Part shown: positions 21,676 to 32,302 of the stretch, in pieces
How the letters are laid out: every line of letters starts with the position of its first letter
How positions within the stretch are numbered: the stretch's first letter is position 1
Assembly: GCF_000143415.4 (NCBI RefSeq)
Contig: NW_003314301.1
Location: 1,362,314 to 1,426,313, forward strand
Reading direction: 5' to 3'
From: Selaginella moellendorffii
Lineage: Eukaryota > Streptophyta > Lycopodiopsida > Selaginellales > Selaginellaceae
DNA: 64,000 nt
Position numbers and translations under genes: made by a program
The notes under the pieces: model-generated
What the model was told of the DNA's origin: nothing
What the model saw: only the letters and a program-made list of their open reading frames with translations
Database searches by the model: none

Positions 21676-22988
21676 ATGGGCGACAGTCAGTACTCGCTTA
21701 CTACTTTCAGGTAAATCGATCGCCTCGCCCTAGCTGCCGCTGAGCTGATCTTGTTGCACGCTTGCCAGTCCATCGGGGAAGCTCGTCCAGATCGAGCATG
21801 CTCTCACAGCCGTGGCCGCCGGGCAGACCTCGCTCGGGATCAGAGGTAATTTCTCTCTTTCCTGGTTCTATGATCTCTTCCCTTGTTGTGGCATTCGCAG
21901 TCCGGAATGGAGTTGTCATTGCGACCGAGAAAAAACTTCCATCGATTCTTGTCGATGAAACATCTGTAAGTTTCCAATTTTTTTCTCCTCCTTTTCTTTT
22001 TCTTTTGGGGCGAATCTTACTCTTTTTTTTTGTGCTGGTTTCTTAGATCCAAAAGGTCCAGAATGTGACTAGCAATATCGGCAGCGTATACAGGTTTCCC
22101 GTTTTGTTCTTGCTTAGCTTTGTTTTTTGTCATTCTGGTCGAAGTTCTTAGTAAATCTTATTCTTGTCAGTGGCATGGGTCCGGATTCACGGGTGCTCAT
22201 GCGTAAGAGCCAGAAGCAAGCATTGCAATACTTCCGTCTTTACAAGGTAGGGAGACCGTATTACGTTTGTCGCACGGTAATCCTACCAAGTCTTGCAATA
22301 CAGGAACACATTCCTGTCTCCCAACTGGTCAGAGAAATCGCGGCTGTCATGCAGGAATTCACGCAGTCGGGGTATGTTCGCATCTTCTTTTTCTGCTGGT
22401 CATTTCGGCTTGATATTTAAACTACAGTGGTGTACGTCCATTTGGAGTGTCGTTGCTTGTCGCCGGCTTCGATGACGAAGGTCCGCATTTATATCAGGTA
22501 TTGTAATGTTATTGGCTCGCGCGGGCACCTGTAATAGTGTCACTATTCAGGTCGATCCGTCAGGTTCATACTTTTCATGGAAAGCATCCGCGATAGGCAA
22601 AAATGCTTCCAACGCCAAGACCTTCCTGGAAAAGAGGTTTCCGACTTGTTTACTAGTTGTGTCCGACACACTCTCATGCTTTTTTTCTCTACAGGTACAC
22701 GGACGACCTGGAACTGGAAGATGCAGTCCACACGGCAATCCTGACTTTGAAAGAAGGGTGCGACCTTTCTCCCGCGACTGCTTTTCTTTCCCAAGGGATA
22801 ACGTTTTTCGGTTTTATCAGTTTCGAGGGGCAAATTTCCGGGAAGAATATCGAGATTGGCATCGTGGGGTCGGACCAAAAGTTCAGGTATCTTGTCCATT
22901 ATCGCTGCAACTTGATGGCAAACGGAGAAAGCCTTGCAGAGCCCTCACGCCCGCTGAGATTGACGACTATTTGGCGGAAGTAGAGTAA
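21676..22988 (+). CDS. PAB1: 20S proteasome subunit alpha-2
   Basis: A structural alpha-ring subunit of the 20S proteasome (cytosol and nucleus). Eleven exons read by eye: 21676-21710, 21769-21845, 21901-21965, 22047-22093, 22171-22246, 22304-22371, 22428-22497, 22551-22636, 22695-22757, 22821-22886 and 22940-22988. They sum to 702 nt, encoding 233 aa, against about 235 in other plants. Landmarks are '[19 protein letters not shown]' (the conserved alpha-subunit H0 helix), '[17 protein letters not shown]', '[20 protein letters not shown]', '[14 protein letters not shown]' and the C-terminal '[14 protein letters not shown]'. All introns are GT..AG of about 50-85 bp. A telobox promoter of 85 bp lies upstream. 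Intact and almost certainly functional; a 5' duplicate at 12736 is dead. Confidence 0.97.
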
Positions 22989-24884
22989 TTGGATCGAGAA
23001 TCGGGACTGTTTTAAGCCCTCTGTTCAAGGTACTTATTGTGGAAACACTCATGCTGGCCGGTGAGAAGTTCTTGCATCTTTTTGTCTGTCAGTTGCATGC
23101 TCTTTTACCTCATCTTCTTCTTGAGAATATTTGTGGCTTCATGCCATGCTGATCCCAAGAACACAAAGTGACTAGATAACATTATCTGTTGGCATCCGTG
23201 TCATGATGCATTCATTCGCGTTTCTGCGTGGCGAAACATCCGTTCTATTCTCAATCATGAGCGCTGCTGGTTTTATTGTTTCCTTGGCGATTGCGAGATC
23301 AGGGGCTTTATGTTGTTTAGCGATTTCTATCGTTTTCAAGTCGAGAGTCCGGTCCCTCGGGGTGTGGCTGGGCTTTCGTCAGCTCTTTGGCTGACGTATG
23401 ATTGAGAGATGGACACCTGTGTGTGCTTGCTTTTCCCCCTGTTTGTTCTTCTCGAACGCGAACTTAAACTTTGACGTGATTCATCCAGTGAACGAAGAAC
23501 AGCAATGATATTTTCCGAATAGTACTCAAGATGTCACTTTTTGCTTTGGAACACTGCATCTATTATCTATCTGGGTGGCATTTTGGAGCTGTTTTGCTGT
23601 TGCTTTGAGACGAGCTTGTGTGTGAATCTGTATTTTTGTGGCCTGGCTGAATCATCTCTCTCGAACATCTCTCTCTTTCTCATTCCTCAATCATCCGCAT
23701 TTCGGGTTCCAGAGATCGCGATTGCAATATCGAGCTTTTTGTGTATTTTACTCTCAGTGGACGCCCCGGGCTTGGGTTCTATCCATTTTTTTTCTCTTTT
23801 CTCGTTGCTTACTCAGCGTTGTCATTCCAGGAATTCTCCCCCTCTCCTTTTTTTTCTCATAGTTATCTCTTTCTCTACTTTTTTTTTTCTTGTTCTTGGT
23901 CCTCCTAATCAAAGTGTGAGTGGGGGACCCTTAACTTTGATTTGTGCTTTTGCATTGCAAGAACAGCAAGAAGTCCCTTTCTCGGTTAACGCTGATGGAT
24001 CCAAATCTTTTCCGATCGACGCACAAATCTAAGCACGAAATCGACGTTTCTAAGTGCACGTCTTTATATTTCCTATAGTCTATAGTCGCTCATTGTTGAC
24101 AAGTTCCACCTCCTTGTTTGATGGTCTAATTGCTTTGGTGGCGCGCGCTTTTGGCGTGCTTAAGCCTTAAGCTGGGCCAGCTCCCTGACAAGCATACAAA
24201 GGTGGCATATTTCTATTAGATTTTTGTGTCGTTGCGTGTGGCCTAATCGTTCTCAGACACATAAATTGGTCGGCGAAAATTCACATGTGCCTGAAATATA
24301 GCGGCTATAGATGTTGAAAATACGGCATAGATTCGCCAAGCGAGAAAATAACTATTTTCTAAAGGTTTCAAGGGCTCGATTTAATTTGCTCAAAGCATAA
24401 CATGCCGCGGGTGGCCACCTGGCCTCCCAAAAGACCAACAAGAAGCATCCGTACGTGCAGCCTGGACCGTCGGCTCTTAGGCGATCTTGACCGCTGGATG
24501 GGATGCGATCCGGGCCGTTGCCTGCGCGAAGGGGGAAAGAAGGTCCGAAAGAATGGGCAAAGGTGAGAAAATTTTTCGTGTAGAGTTCATCATTAATATT
24601 CCCAAGCCTTGTGAAGGGATGACCATCCATCAATCAAACTGAAAGAGAAGAAAATAAGAGCAAAGATAAAAAGCAATAGAAGTGATAGATTATTCGATTT
24701 GATATGCAAATTCATCACCAAAAGAAAAAATCAATCACAGTAAACTTTGCGTCTTTATGTAAAATTTTAGCTATTTACACTTGCGATCAAGCTCGAGAAG
24801 AGCTTGGACGTGAAAATTTTCACCCGGTCAAAAAAAGGAGAAAAAAAGAAGTTACAAAAAAAGAAGGAAGTTTCTCTTTTCTCC
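22989..24884. other. intergenic 1.9 kb; 3' UTR then T-rich DNA
   Basis: The proteasome alpha-2 3' untranslated region occupies the start. The segment 23540-24030 has a long open frame (163 codons, plus strand), but it is T-rich with a chance-like composition (runs of F, L, S) and no recognisable domain. Nothing else is supported. Confidence 0.5.
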
Positions 24885-25523
24885 TTATGTTGTCGCCTGC
24901 TTGAGTGATCTCTTGTTCTTGGCGTTTTTGGACATCCATCGGTACTTTAACTTCAAAACCTTGTCGATGCATTTGTGAATCGCGACGAGCTGGTGATGAT
25001 CTTTCTTCGGGGGCTGTGATTCACATCCAGTGGCAGCGACATTTTGCTCTAGAGCAGGCTGGATCGTGCGAGAATTCATCGAATTCACTGCAAGAACAGA
25101 ACACCAAAAACAGAGTGAGCAAAGCCGAATGACTATATAATCCGAGAATCCAGGCACTTGGGCTGGCATCTCACCTGGAGAAATCGATGGCGATGGCGAT
25201 TTTTTCTTGCTGGATCGCGGTCCCAGGCCGAATGCGATTCCGCTTTTGCTACGGTAGCACTTGAGCTCCACTGCCTGCGCGTGCTGGAAGAGATTGTCGC
25301 GGCAAACCGACGCGTTCTTCTCCAAGTTCCCGATGATCACAGTGGCTTCTTTGCTGAGGCGCGCGATCGCCGAATCCACTTCCATTCCAATGTGCTCCAC
25401 CATGCGGTCCACTTTGTTGCTAATCTTCTCCAGTGTGGAGATCGTTCTCGCCACCAGATAGAGCACTGCGACCGTCGTGATCCCAAACCACACGAGATCC
25501 ATCTGCGTCGTCTCAATCTTCAT
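24885..25523 (-). CDS. small membrane-anchored protein, unknown family
   Basis: Start chosen at 25523 ('MKIETTQMDLVWFGITTV'), because the frame upstream is a low-complexity Glu/Arg/Lys-rich promoter stretch. Residues about 8-29 form a transmembrane segment. Residues 30-90 are amphipathic and coiled-coil-like ('LEKISNKVDRMVEHIGMEV'), followed by a Ser/Lys-rich region 'PRSSKKKSPSPS'. A likely 87-bp intron (about 25088-25174, minus strand, donor CAG/gtgaga, acceptor ttgcag) is a multiple of three. The unspliced frame is also open, giving 183 aa spliced or 212 aa with intron retention. The basic C terminus ends 'KNAKNKRSLKQATT'. Family and function not recognised; a signal-anchored organelle or ER protein is one possibility. 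Confidence 0.6.
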   Translation of the reverse strand: MKIETTQMDLVWFGITTVAVLYLVARTISTLEKISNKVDRMVEHIGMEVDSAIARLSKEATVIIGNLEKNASVCRDNLFQHAQAVELKCYRSKSGIAFGLGPRSSKKKSPSPSISPGEMPAQVPGFSDYIVIRLCSLCFWCSVLAVNSMNSRTIQPALEQNVAATGCESQPPKKDHHQLVAIHKCIDKVLKLKYRWMSKNAKNKRSLKQATT

Positions 25524-25754
25524 GGCAGCTGATGTGATGATCCAATCCAAAAACTTCTCGCCCGAAGAAATTCGCTCAAAGGCTTTGCTTGATTCAAGAA
25601 GAATCTCTCTCGACTCTCTCTCGACTCTCTCTCGACTCGCGTGATTTGGGAAATCTTCTCTCTTTTTTTCTTCTTTCCTTTCTTTGGGAATCTTTCTTGA
25701 AGAGAGCTCAATAACCACTGAGTCGTTTATATACTCGACCAAATGGGGTCCCAT

Positions 25755-26129
25755 TCAAAAGCCAAAAAAACATAGAAGAAAACGAAATAGAAATAGTTAA
25801 CTTAGCTTTAAGCTTTGCTTTTCTCGATCTAATGTAGATTAAGATCCCGTTACTCCTTTGTGATTTTGCTCTCCAGCTCCATAAAGTAGCCATTGTTCCA
25901 ATTCACAGCCGTGGTAATTCCTTAGAGTAATACGAGGACTAACCTGGAGCATTGACTACCGTTGAATAACGAAATTTTATCTTTTGACCAGCCATTCACC
26001 TAGAGACTCGTGGTCAAAATCACTGTGGTAATGCCGGCCTGAATAATTTATCTTAGGAGCACGAGAAGTATATTCTAAGAGAACATTCAAGGCATATTCT
26101 AGGGCTAGGGTTTTTGGAGCTCGCGAGCA
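25755..26129. promoter_or_regulatory. intergenic promoter region with telobox near 26103-26112
   Basis: This 375-bp region precedes the plus-strand gene at 26130. Close to that start lies CTAGGGCTAGGGTTTTT, a telobox-like element. The remainder is AT-rich and shows no gene. Confidence 0.4.
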
Positions 26130-26562
26130 ATGGGGGGCGATCCATCGCATGGCGCGGCTTCTTCTTCGGGGCATCATCCACCGCAGGGGCACAAGGGATG
26201 GCCGGAGCACTGGCCCAAGGATTACTCGGGATGGAACGACGACATCTGGACGCCATTCGGCGGCCCCTACTGCAATCCCAGGAATTGGCGCCGCAACACC
26301 GCGCTCACGCTGCTAGGGATCTTCCTGATTTGCATCCCAATCGCCCGGCTCTCGGCGCGCCTCGAGGTAATCCATCCTACATTCTCTCCTCTCCAGATTT
26401 TCGCGATCGACCCTGATCGATGGGCTGGTTTTGATCGATGTGGAACAGCAACGCCCAGTGCCGCCGCATTTCCCGATTCCCTCGCAGCTCTGGTGCAAGA
26501 ATTTCGGGCCGCCGTTGGATCAAGACGAGGAGGACGAGGACAGCAAGATCAGGCTCTCGTAG
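26130..26562 (+). CDS. small conserved plant membrane protein, possibly mitochondrial complex I accessory subunit
   Basis: Two exons, 26130-26366 and 26449-26562, encode 116 aa. The N-terminal half is soluble with 'HKGWPEHWPKDYSGWNDDIW' and 'GPYCNPRNWRRNTAL'. One transmembrane helix follows (about residues 58-74, 'LTLLGIFLICIPIARLSA'), then 'QRPVPPHFPIPSQLWCKNFG' and an acidic tail. The architecture (small soluble N-domain, single helix, 'IPSQLWCKNFG'-type tail) resembles a plant-specific accessory subunit of mitochondrial NADH dehydrogenase. I recall the family only loosely, so treat that as tentative. Reading frame and splice sites are clean. Its stop is 135 bp before the start of the next gene in the same direction. 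Confidence 0.75.
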
Positions 26563-26697
26563 AGCAGTGGTGGAAGCCAATAAGTTTTTCCATGTAGCCA
26601 CGTGGACGGCTGAGATTTGGAACTTCTCAAACGAAGCGCGTAGATTAGGAGTTCCGGGATATTCTCGAAAGCTCCAGAAACCCTAAAGTTCTTGACG

Positions 26698-27554
26698 ATG
26701 AATCTCAAGCGCAAGGGGCCAGACGATGGCGATCCCAGCGCAGCTCTCTACGGGCTGCTCCCCAGCAAGAAGCTGCGACAGGTATGGATTGATCGCCTCG
26801 CGCTGATAATGCGGTGAAATTCTCTCGGTTCTTGACGCGATGGGGCGGGATTTCGCAGGAATCGGAGGATTTTTTGCCCGATTTCTCCCGGAACGGGCCC
26901 GTTGCGATCCCCGAGGTCTGTCCCGTAGAGATCCCCAGCGATACACCAGTGGACTCTACACCTATTTCTTTGATCGTTACAGAGCCCGATGCTGATGACA
27001 GAGCTTTAGTCTTGTACAGGCCCATGGATCTTCCCGATCGCTCCAAGCCTCGGCTTAGACAAGTGAATGGATCCTTTCCACGCCACTACAGAGGTATGTT
27101 TCCTCTGAAACTTTCGTGAGCAAAAAAGAGAGAAAAAAAAACGATTTTGCTTGGTTTGTTTCACTTCTTTCATCCAGATTTCCAAGTCTCCGATGCTGTG
27201 GAGTGGTTTTCTCCATCCAAATCGTTCAAGCACGATTTCGCATTGTCGAGTGGAATGGGTATGAACAACAGCTTGGCGGTGATTCCCTACGTCGCGCCTC
27301 CAAGTTTCCGGGACGGTGGGCGAGTGATCATCGAAGATATCACCGACCAAGTTCGCCAGGAGGAGGAAGACCAAGCGAAAGAACAAGCCATGGCTATGGA
27401 GGAAGAGGCGACGCCCATGGACGAAGAGATGGCGGATGCTACAGTGGACGAAGCTCCTCCCCAGTTCATCGTCCAGCAGCCGTGCGAGGTTCCATCGTGG
27501 CACCTGTTTGATCCAAACTTTGCTACTCCAGTTATGTGGTCTAGCGGATCCTAA
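26698..27554 (+). CDS. plant protein of unknown function, Lys-rich N terminus, acidic centre
   Basis: Three exons, 26698-26781, 26859-27093 and 27178-27554, sum to 696 nt (231 aa). The N terminus 'MNLKRKGPDDGDPSAALYG' with 'LLPSKKLR' has basic clusters that could act as a nuclear localisation signal. The middle contains 'ALVLYRPMDLP' and 'AVEWFSPSKSF'. Residues about 155-200 are Glu/Gln/Met-rich, and the end reads 'PSWHLFDPNFATPVMWSSGS'. No catalytic motif was recognised. A telobox (AAACCCTAAAG, about 26679-26689) lies just before the start. Coding status is well supported by three clean exons; function is unknown. Confidence 0.75.
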
Positions 27555-27676
27555 TTGGAAGTGTCACGTAGTTTTCTTTCTTCTTGATAGAGCTAGCTAG
27601 CCGTAGGCGTTAAAAGTTTTAAATCGTGAGGAGCTATCGTCTTATTAGGGTCTTAAAGAGGGATGCTAAAGCTGCG

Positions 27677-28714
27677 ATGGCGGCGATAGCACATCTTGCG
27701 AGGGATTCCGATGGAGACGATCGAAATGCGTGCGTCGATCCGAGAGATGTCGAGCAGGTGTTGCTGGCAGCGGCGGAGACGATCGCATCGTGCATGCAAG
27801 CAGCGGCCGAAATATCGGAGCTTGAATCGGCTGGAGATGCTCCAGCCAGGGTTTCTCCAGCCTCCAGTCCGCCGGAATCTCGGATTATTTCTTCTTCAGA
27901 GGGAAAGATCGATTCTTTGGTTCCGATTAGCCACCGGTCGAGCAAGAATCGCGACGCTAGCACCGATTTATCTCGATCGGCGGAGCAAGATGGGCGTTCT
28001 TCCAGAAAAGCCCAGGCAAGGATCATCCAAACAAGCCGCGAGGGGCATCCAAGCAAGCGCCTTCGATCTTCTTCTTCTCCATCCGGTGTCAGTTGCAACG
28101 ACGACGCAAAGAAATCGAAGCAGCAGCGAGTGTCAGTGTTTGAGAGGCTCGCGTTTCCACCAGTCCAGGAAGGCAATGGCGATCCTTTTCTCGAGCCCGG
28201 GGCACTGGAAGGGATGATCTTTGGATGCACAACGGAGACCAAGCGCGAGTGTGAGCGGCGAAAGCTTTTTGGGCTCCCGGCGTCAAATCAAGCCAACGTT
28301 CTACGCGTCGCTCCAGGTACTGTGCTCTTTCTTTTTAATTACGACACGAAGGAACTCTCGGGAGTGTACGAGGCCGTTTCGCACGGGGCCATGAACATCG
28401 TCGCCGATGCTTTCGAGGAATGGGGATCGTTTCCAGCACAGGTTCACGAGATTTTCGTTTCCTTTTCGTTTCACCGATTCCAAATTTTTCTTCTTTGATC
28501 CAAGGTGGAAGTTCGCCGAGTTCTCAAATGCCAAGAGCTTCCCTTCAGTCATTTCAAGCGTGCAATCCTGGAGAACTTCTTCACGGACAAAAAGTTTCAC
28601 TATGATCTCACGGGCTACCAGGTTCGCTCTACTTACGTTGCCATTGTTTTGTTGTCCTATTATTTTGAATAGGTGGATTCTCTGGTGGAAATGTTTAGAG
28701 CGGTTCTGCTATAG
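27677..28714 (+). CDS. DCD (development and cell death) domain protein
   Basis: Three exons, 27677-28441, 28505-28621 and 28673-28714, encode 307 aa. ATG 27677 was chosen as the first in-frame methionine. Residues 1-180 are Ser/Arg-rich and disordered, with basic clusters ('HPSKRLRSSSSPS', 'DDAKKSKQQR'). The C-terminal 120 residues form a DCD domain: 'GMIFGCTTETKRECERRKLF', 'GLPASN', 'VLRVAPGTVLFLFNYDTKEL', 'GVYEAVSHG' and 'ELPFSHFKRAILENFF'. DCD proteins (NRP/B2 type) are plant-specific and linked to stress, ER/osmotic signalling and programmed cell death. The stop codon is 41 bp from that of the convergent Josephin gene. Confidence 0.9.
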
Positions 28715-28755
28715 TGTAAGTAATCGCTTCTTCTTTACATAGACAATAATGAACT

Positions 28756-29586
28756 TCATATAGGTGGCGGCTTCACGTCGGCCAAGCTCGCGGCAATGGC
28801 TGCAGCCAGCTCTGATTCATCAACTTCCACATCGTCCTCTCTCGTCGGAATCGTCGTCGTCGTCGTCGTCTTCGTCCCATCCGGCTCGTCAAGATCTTTC
28901 AAGCTAGCTTTGATGGCGGCCTCCAGCATCGGATCCGACTCCTCCGCGGCGGCCTTCTGGCTCTCCTGACTGGCGGCCAGCTCGAGCGCCTGCTGGGCTT
29001 CCTGGGGAGTGAACCATCGTCCAAAACTCCCATCATCCGGGGAAGAAGCTCCGGCCGCATTGAAGTCCCGGGGGAGCTCGCCCTGCACGGCGAAGATGCT
29101 CCATCCCTCGTTCTTGAGCGAGTCGAGGAAGGCCGAGGCGTAGAAGCTGGAGAGGTGCTGGGGAGCCGGCAAGAGGCTGTTGAAGTTGTACCACTGGGCT
29201 CCAATCCGGCGGAGCGCGAACCAGTGATCGTGGAGGTTGCAGATGTAAGCGGCGATCTCGGTGGTGGCGGTGGCGAGTTCGGGGGAAGTGAGAGGGAGGC
29301 ACTTGAGATCGAGCGCGGCGAGCGCGCGCTGGAGGACCTGGATGCTGAAGTTGCCGTCGAGGGCAACGTTGGAGGAGGCCTCGGAGACGAAGCGGAGGTA
29401 GTCGGGGGAGTGGGCGTCGCCGCCGCCGCTCTCGAGCATCACGTCGCGCTCGCTCTGGTCGAGGTCGCGCGCGATGGCCGCCAGCTCCAGCTCCGAGAAG
29501 TAGGGGCCCTGGAGCACCGCATTGAGGCAGTGCACGGCGCACAGCTTGGATTCCTGCGTCTCGTGATAGAGCAGCGGGCTCGCCAT
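28756..29586 (-). CDS. Josephin-domain (ataxin-3-like) deubiquitinase with UIMs
   Basis: A single-exon ORF of 276 aa. The Josephin cysteine-protease domain covers residues 1-170: catalytic Cys16 within 'HETQESKLCAVHCLNAVLQG', with the oxyanion Gln at 11. The His appears in 'LHDHWFALRRIG' (about 119) and the Asn in 'QWYNFNSLLPAP' (about 134). Two ubiquitin-interacting motifs follow, 'PMLEAAIKASL' (about 218-230) and 'ESELAAAIAASL' (about 256-270), separated by a Thr run. This is the plant ataxin-3 homologue architecture: cleavage or editing of polyubiquitin chains in nucleus and cytosol. GC content and codon use are higher than in neighbouring genes. The divergent neighbour is glutathione peroxidase, 148 bp away. 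Confidence 0.95.
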   Translation of the reverse strand: MASPLLYHETQESKLCAVHCLNAVLQGPYFSELELAAIARDLDQSERDVMLESGGGDAHSPDYLRFVSEASSNVALDGNFSIQVLQRALAALDLKCLPLTSPELATATTEIAAYICNLHDHWFALRRIGAQWYNFNSLLPAPQHLSSFYASAFLDSLKNEGWSIFAVQGELPRDFNAAGASSPDDGSFGRWFTPQEAQQALELAASQESQKAAAEESDPMLEAAIKASLKDLDEPDGTKTTTTTTIPTREDDVEVDESELAAAIAASLADVKPPPI

Positions 29587-29734
29587 AGCTTCACTAAGCC
29601 CTAACCCTAATCGAATATAAGGGTATCTTTAGTTTCCACGCTTTCTACGTGTCTCGCTCTGGTTGTTACATGTGGCAAATTAAGAGCCGTTCATTGCTTT
29701 GAGTGCGTGGCGGGCTTTAGGGCATTTGTTGATT
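29587..29734. promoter_or_regulatory. 148-bp bidirectional promoter (Josephin / GPX)
   Basis: It lies between the divergent start codons at 29586 and 29735. It contains tandem telobox sequence CCCTAACCCTAA (about 29600-29611), a TATAAGG-like stretch (about 29617) and an ACGTG core (about 29647). Confidence 0.55.
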
Positions 29735-30778
29735 ATGCGTTGTGGAGCTCGATCCATGGCGCTTGTCTCGGCATCGCTCGTGCCCTCGTCGCGTGGAGCT
29801 CTCGTCTCCACATCGGCCACAGCTGTCTCTGGATCCAGGCCTCGCAAGGTTTGGCTCCCGCATTTCCCTCGAGCTGCCGCCTCGAATCCGGCGCTGGTAG
29901 CGTCGAAATCGAGCGTGTTTGGGAGGAGATTGGCCCTTGGCGCTGTTGGAGCTGGCGTTGCAGCTCAGATTGCTTGGGGCGCGGGGAAGGCGTTTGCTTC
30001 CACGGCGACCAAGGAGAAATCCATCCACGATTTCACCGTCAAGGTATGGATGGGTCGATTTGATGTTCGGGATTTTGATGATTTGGTAATACATTAGAAT
30101 ATCGATGGGAAAGACATTGATTTGAGCACGTACAAGGGGAAAGTTCTACTCGTTGTCAACATTGCTTCTCAATGGTGTGGGCTATAAACGTTTGAAAGCA
30201 TCGGTTTGACAAGGTTTTCTTTCTTTTTCTTATGATGTTTCCAGTGGATTGACTTCCGGGAACTATAAAGAATTGGTAGAAGTTCACAAGAAATACAAAG
30301 ACCAAGGTAAGCTGTAAGCTACAAAATAAAACACTGCTCTTTCTTGTCTCTTGTCTCAGGCTTTGAGGTTTTAGCATTTCCATGCAACCAGTTTGGTGGT
30401 CAGGAACCAGGATCTAATGAGGAAATCAAGCAGTTTGCGTGCACCAGATACAAGGCAGAGTTTCCAATCTTCGACAAGGTAACTGCTTAAAGCGTTTTTT
30501 CCCTTCTCTAAGTCGTTTTTTTGCGATGAAGGTGGATGTGAATGGGCCATCGACAGCTCCAGTTTATCAATTCCTCAAGAGCAGCAAAGGCGGATTGCTG
30601 GGCGATAGCATCAAATGGAATTTCGGTAAATTTCTAGTGAACAAAGATGGGCAAGTTGTGGAAAGATATGCTCCCACCACTTCTCCCTTCCAGATCGAGG
30701 TAAGAACTCTTCCTGATTTTTGGTCTTTTCTCTCTAAACTATTGTCCTCCACAGGGCGACATTAAGAAGCTGCTATAA
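29735..30778 (+). CDS. organelle-targeted glutathione peroxidase (PHGPx type)
   Basis: Six exons, 29735-30043, 30098-30174, 30245-30306, 30360-30478, 30532-30699 and 30755-30778, encode 252 aa. The N-terminal 85 residues are Ser/Ala/Arg-rich and end in '[12 protein letters not shown]', an apparent plastid (or dual) transit peptide. The mature enzyme shows '[17 protein letters not shown]' with the peroxidatic Cys, whose codon is split between exons 2 and 3. It also shows '[19 protein letters not shown]' with the resolving Cys region, and '[20 protein letters not shown]' with the Trp and Asn of the catalytic tetrad. The Cys replaces the selenocysteine of animal enzymes, so the reductant is probably thioredoxin. 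The role is reduction of lipid hydroperoxides and H2O2. Confidence 0.93.
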
Positions 30779-31044
30779 AATTCTAAACAGAGGTTTTGGT
30801 GTAAATCCGATTGTGAGCATAATTAAGGAGCATGCGACTCTACTCCTACATGCATGCAATTCAGTTCATTCTAGAAGTACGGAAGAACTTACTTTTTGAG
30901 AAACCTTTAAACATGGAGTGTCCATAGACTGTTATTTTGGTGGCTCGCGGAGCGAGGAATTCGTTTTCCGGTCGGCTTAACATGCACCCAAGATTTTGTT
31001 ACAATCAAATGGTTATCAACATATATATGATATCATGTATGGTA

Positions 31045-31644
31045 TCAAGCAACAGGAGCGGGAGCGGGAGCAAGCTCCACACGATTTCGCTCAAAGCAAG
31101 GTCCGCTCGACGCTACACTCGAACTAGACCACACAATCACATCCAACGAATTTCGAAGCGTAAGACCTGTACCATTAAAAATCGTCATGGAACTCGCGCC
31201 TTGTCCATCTGTGTCGCTCCTCCAGAAGAGCGAAGAAGGACGATTGCCCTGGCGCTCCACTTGCAGCTCGAGCTCCAAGCTCCCGTTGGTGGTGAAGCGA
31301 ACTATGCAAGTAACTGGGCTCGCCGGGGGTGCAAACAAACAGGGCGACCCCCACACAAGGCTCCGCCGTAGTGGCGATGGAAGGATGGGAGCCTCTTGCT
31401 GGAGTTGGATCTGGCAGCTGCTGGAAGTGGTGTTGAAGAAGAGCACAGCCACAGTGGAGTTGTCTGGAGATCTCAGCCACTGTGGTCCTCCTGTTAACGA
31501 AGCTGTGCCATTTCCTTGAACAGTGATGGGTGTCGTGCTGAAGTTGCCATCGATCCGATCAGGCGTTAGTGATTCAACTTGAGCGCAGGTCATGGACGCA
31601 GACATCAGCAGTGCTGGAAGCAAGAGAAGGATTAGCTTCGTCAT
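31045..31644 (-). CDS. secreted protein, possibly bulb-type-lectin-like
   Basis: Start chosen at 31644, where a good signal peptide follows ('MTKLILLLLPALLMSASMTC', cleavage likely after 'TCAQ'); an in-frame ATG upstream exists. The protein is 199 aa with many N-glycosylation sequons (for example 'NFSTT', 'NGTAS', 'NSTVA', 'NGSLEL', 'NGTGL') and three internal cysteines. Segments such as 'SSLFWRSDTDGQG' and 'SLDVIVWSSSSVA' resemble beta-prism II (bulb-type) lectin strands, but the sugar-binding QxDxNxVxY motif is not evident. The lectin assignment is therefore an inference. A Pro/Ala tail ends the protein ('LAPAPAPVA'). A TATATA stretch at about 31679 lies at a suitable distance upstream. Confidence 0.65.
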   Translation of the reverse strand: MTKLILLLLPALLMSASMTCAQVESLTPDRIDGNFSTTPITVQGNGTASLTGGPQWLRSPDNSTVAVLFFNTTSSSCQIQLQQEAPILPSPLRRSLVWGSPCLFAPPASPVTCIVRFTTNGSLELELQVERQGNRPSSLFWRSDTDGQGASSMTIFNGTGLTLRNSLDVIVWSSSSVASSGPCFERNRVELAPAPAPVA

Positions 31645-31737
31645 GGTGGTGGGATGGAATGGAATGAAGCTTGCATGTTTATATACTTGTAGTTTTTTGG
31701 TCAAGTAAAATAACGCGTTGAAAAGGTCGTAGACAAG

Positions 31738-32000
31738 TTACGTGTGTGGCTCTTCCAAAAAAGCTTCTTCGTTGGCGAGATCCCGCAAGAGTTTGGTCTC
31801 CACTCCGAGCTCGAGGAGTTCGACGCAGCAGCCATCTTGTGTTTCTGGATGAATTGTTCCACTCATGTTGTTGGCAGAGAGGTCTAGTCCTAGTAAATTC
31901 AGCAGGATCATCACGTCCTCCTGGACGTCATTGTTGGAGAGATCAAGCTCCGACAACCAACAAAGATTTCCAAAGCCAGCGACAGGAGCTTGCCGGATTT
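31738..32000 (-). pseudogene. LRR receptor-like protein fragment
   Basis: Minus-strand frame with about two leucine-rich repeats: 'GFGNLCWLSELDLSNNDVQ' and 'LLGLDLSANNMSGTIHPE', of the plant extracellular LxxLxLxxNxLxGxIP type. It then degenerates into charged sequence. There is no signal peptide, kinase or transmembrane part. This is a fragment of a receptor-like protein or kinase gene. Confidence 0.6.
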
Positions 32001-32302
32001 GCCATCGTATACACTATGGAGGAGATTAACACTCCAACTTGAGCCACCCAAGGAAGATCTGGAGAGGATCTAGAGACGTGTGTTGGAATTGGTTGCAGCA
32101 CTCTTTTCCATTTACTCTACTGCGATTTTGCACCAGAAGAGTGTCAGATGGAGCTGATTCCAAGAGTAGTGGCAAATGGAGTCTTCAAGAAACTTTTGCA
32201 ACTTTTAAGAAGCAGATCTTTTTATTTAAGAATTTAGGTTAGCAATTGTACGACATACGAATGTGTTAAAGATAAAAAGGGGAAAAACATTAGAGCAACC
32301 GT

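Noticed and set aside
23541-24032. 163-codon plus-strand ORF after proteasome alpha-2
   Set aside because: T-rich DNA gives runs of Phe/Leu/Ser; no domain, no splice support; probably chance.
26130-26562. Assigning a definite complex I subunit symbol
   Set aside because: The resemblance is from memory of the family pattern only; not strong enough to name.
28899-29542. Long Arg/Ser-rich ORFs overlapping the Josephin gene in other frames
   Set aside because: They are shadows of a GC-rich gene; the Josephin frame holds all catalytic residues and both UIMs.
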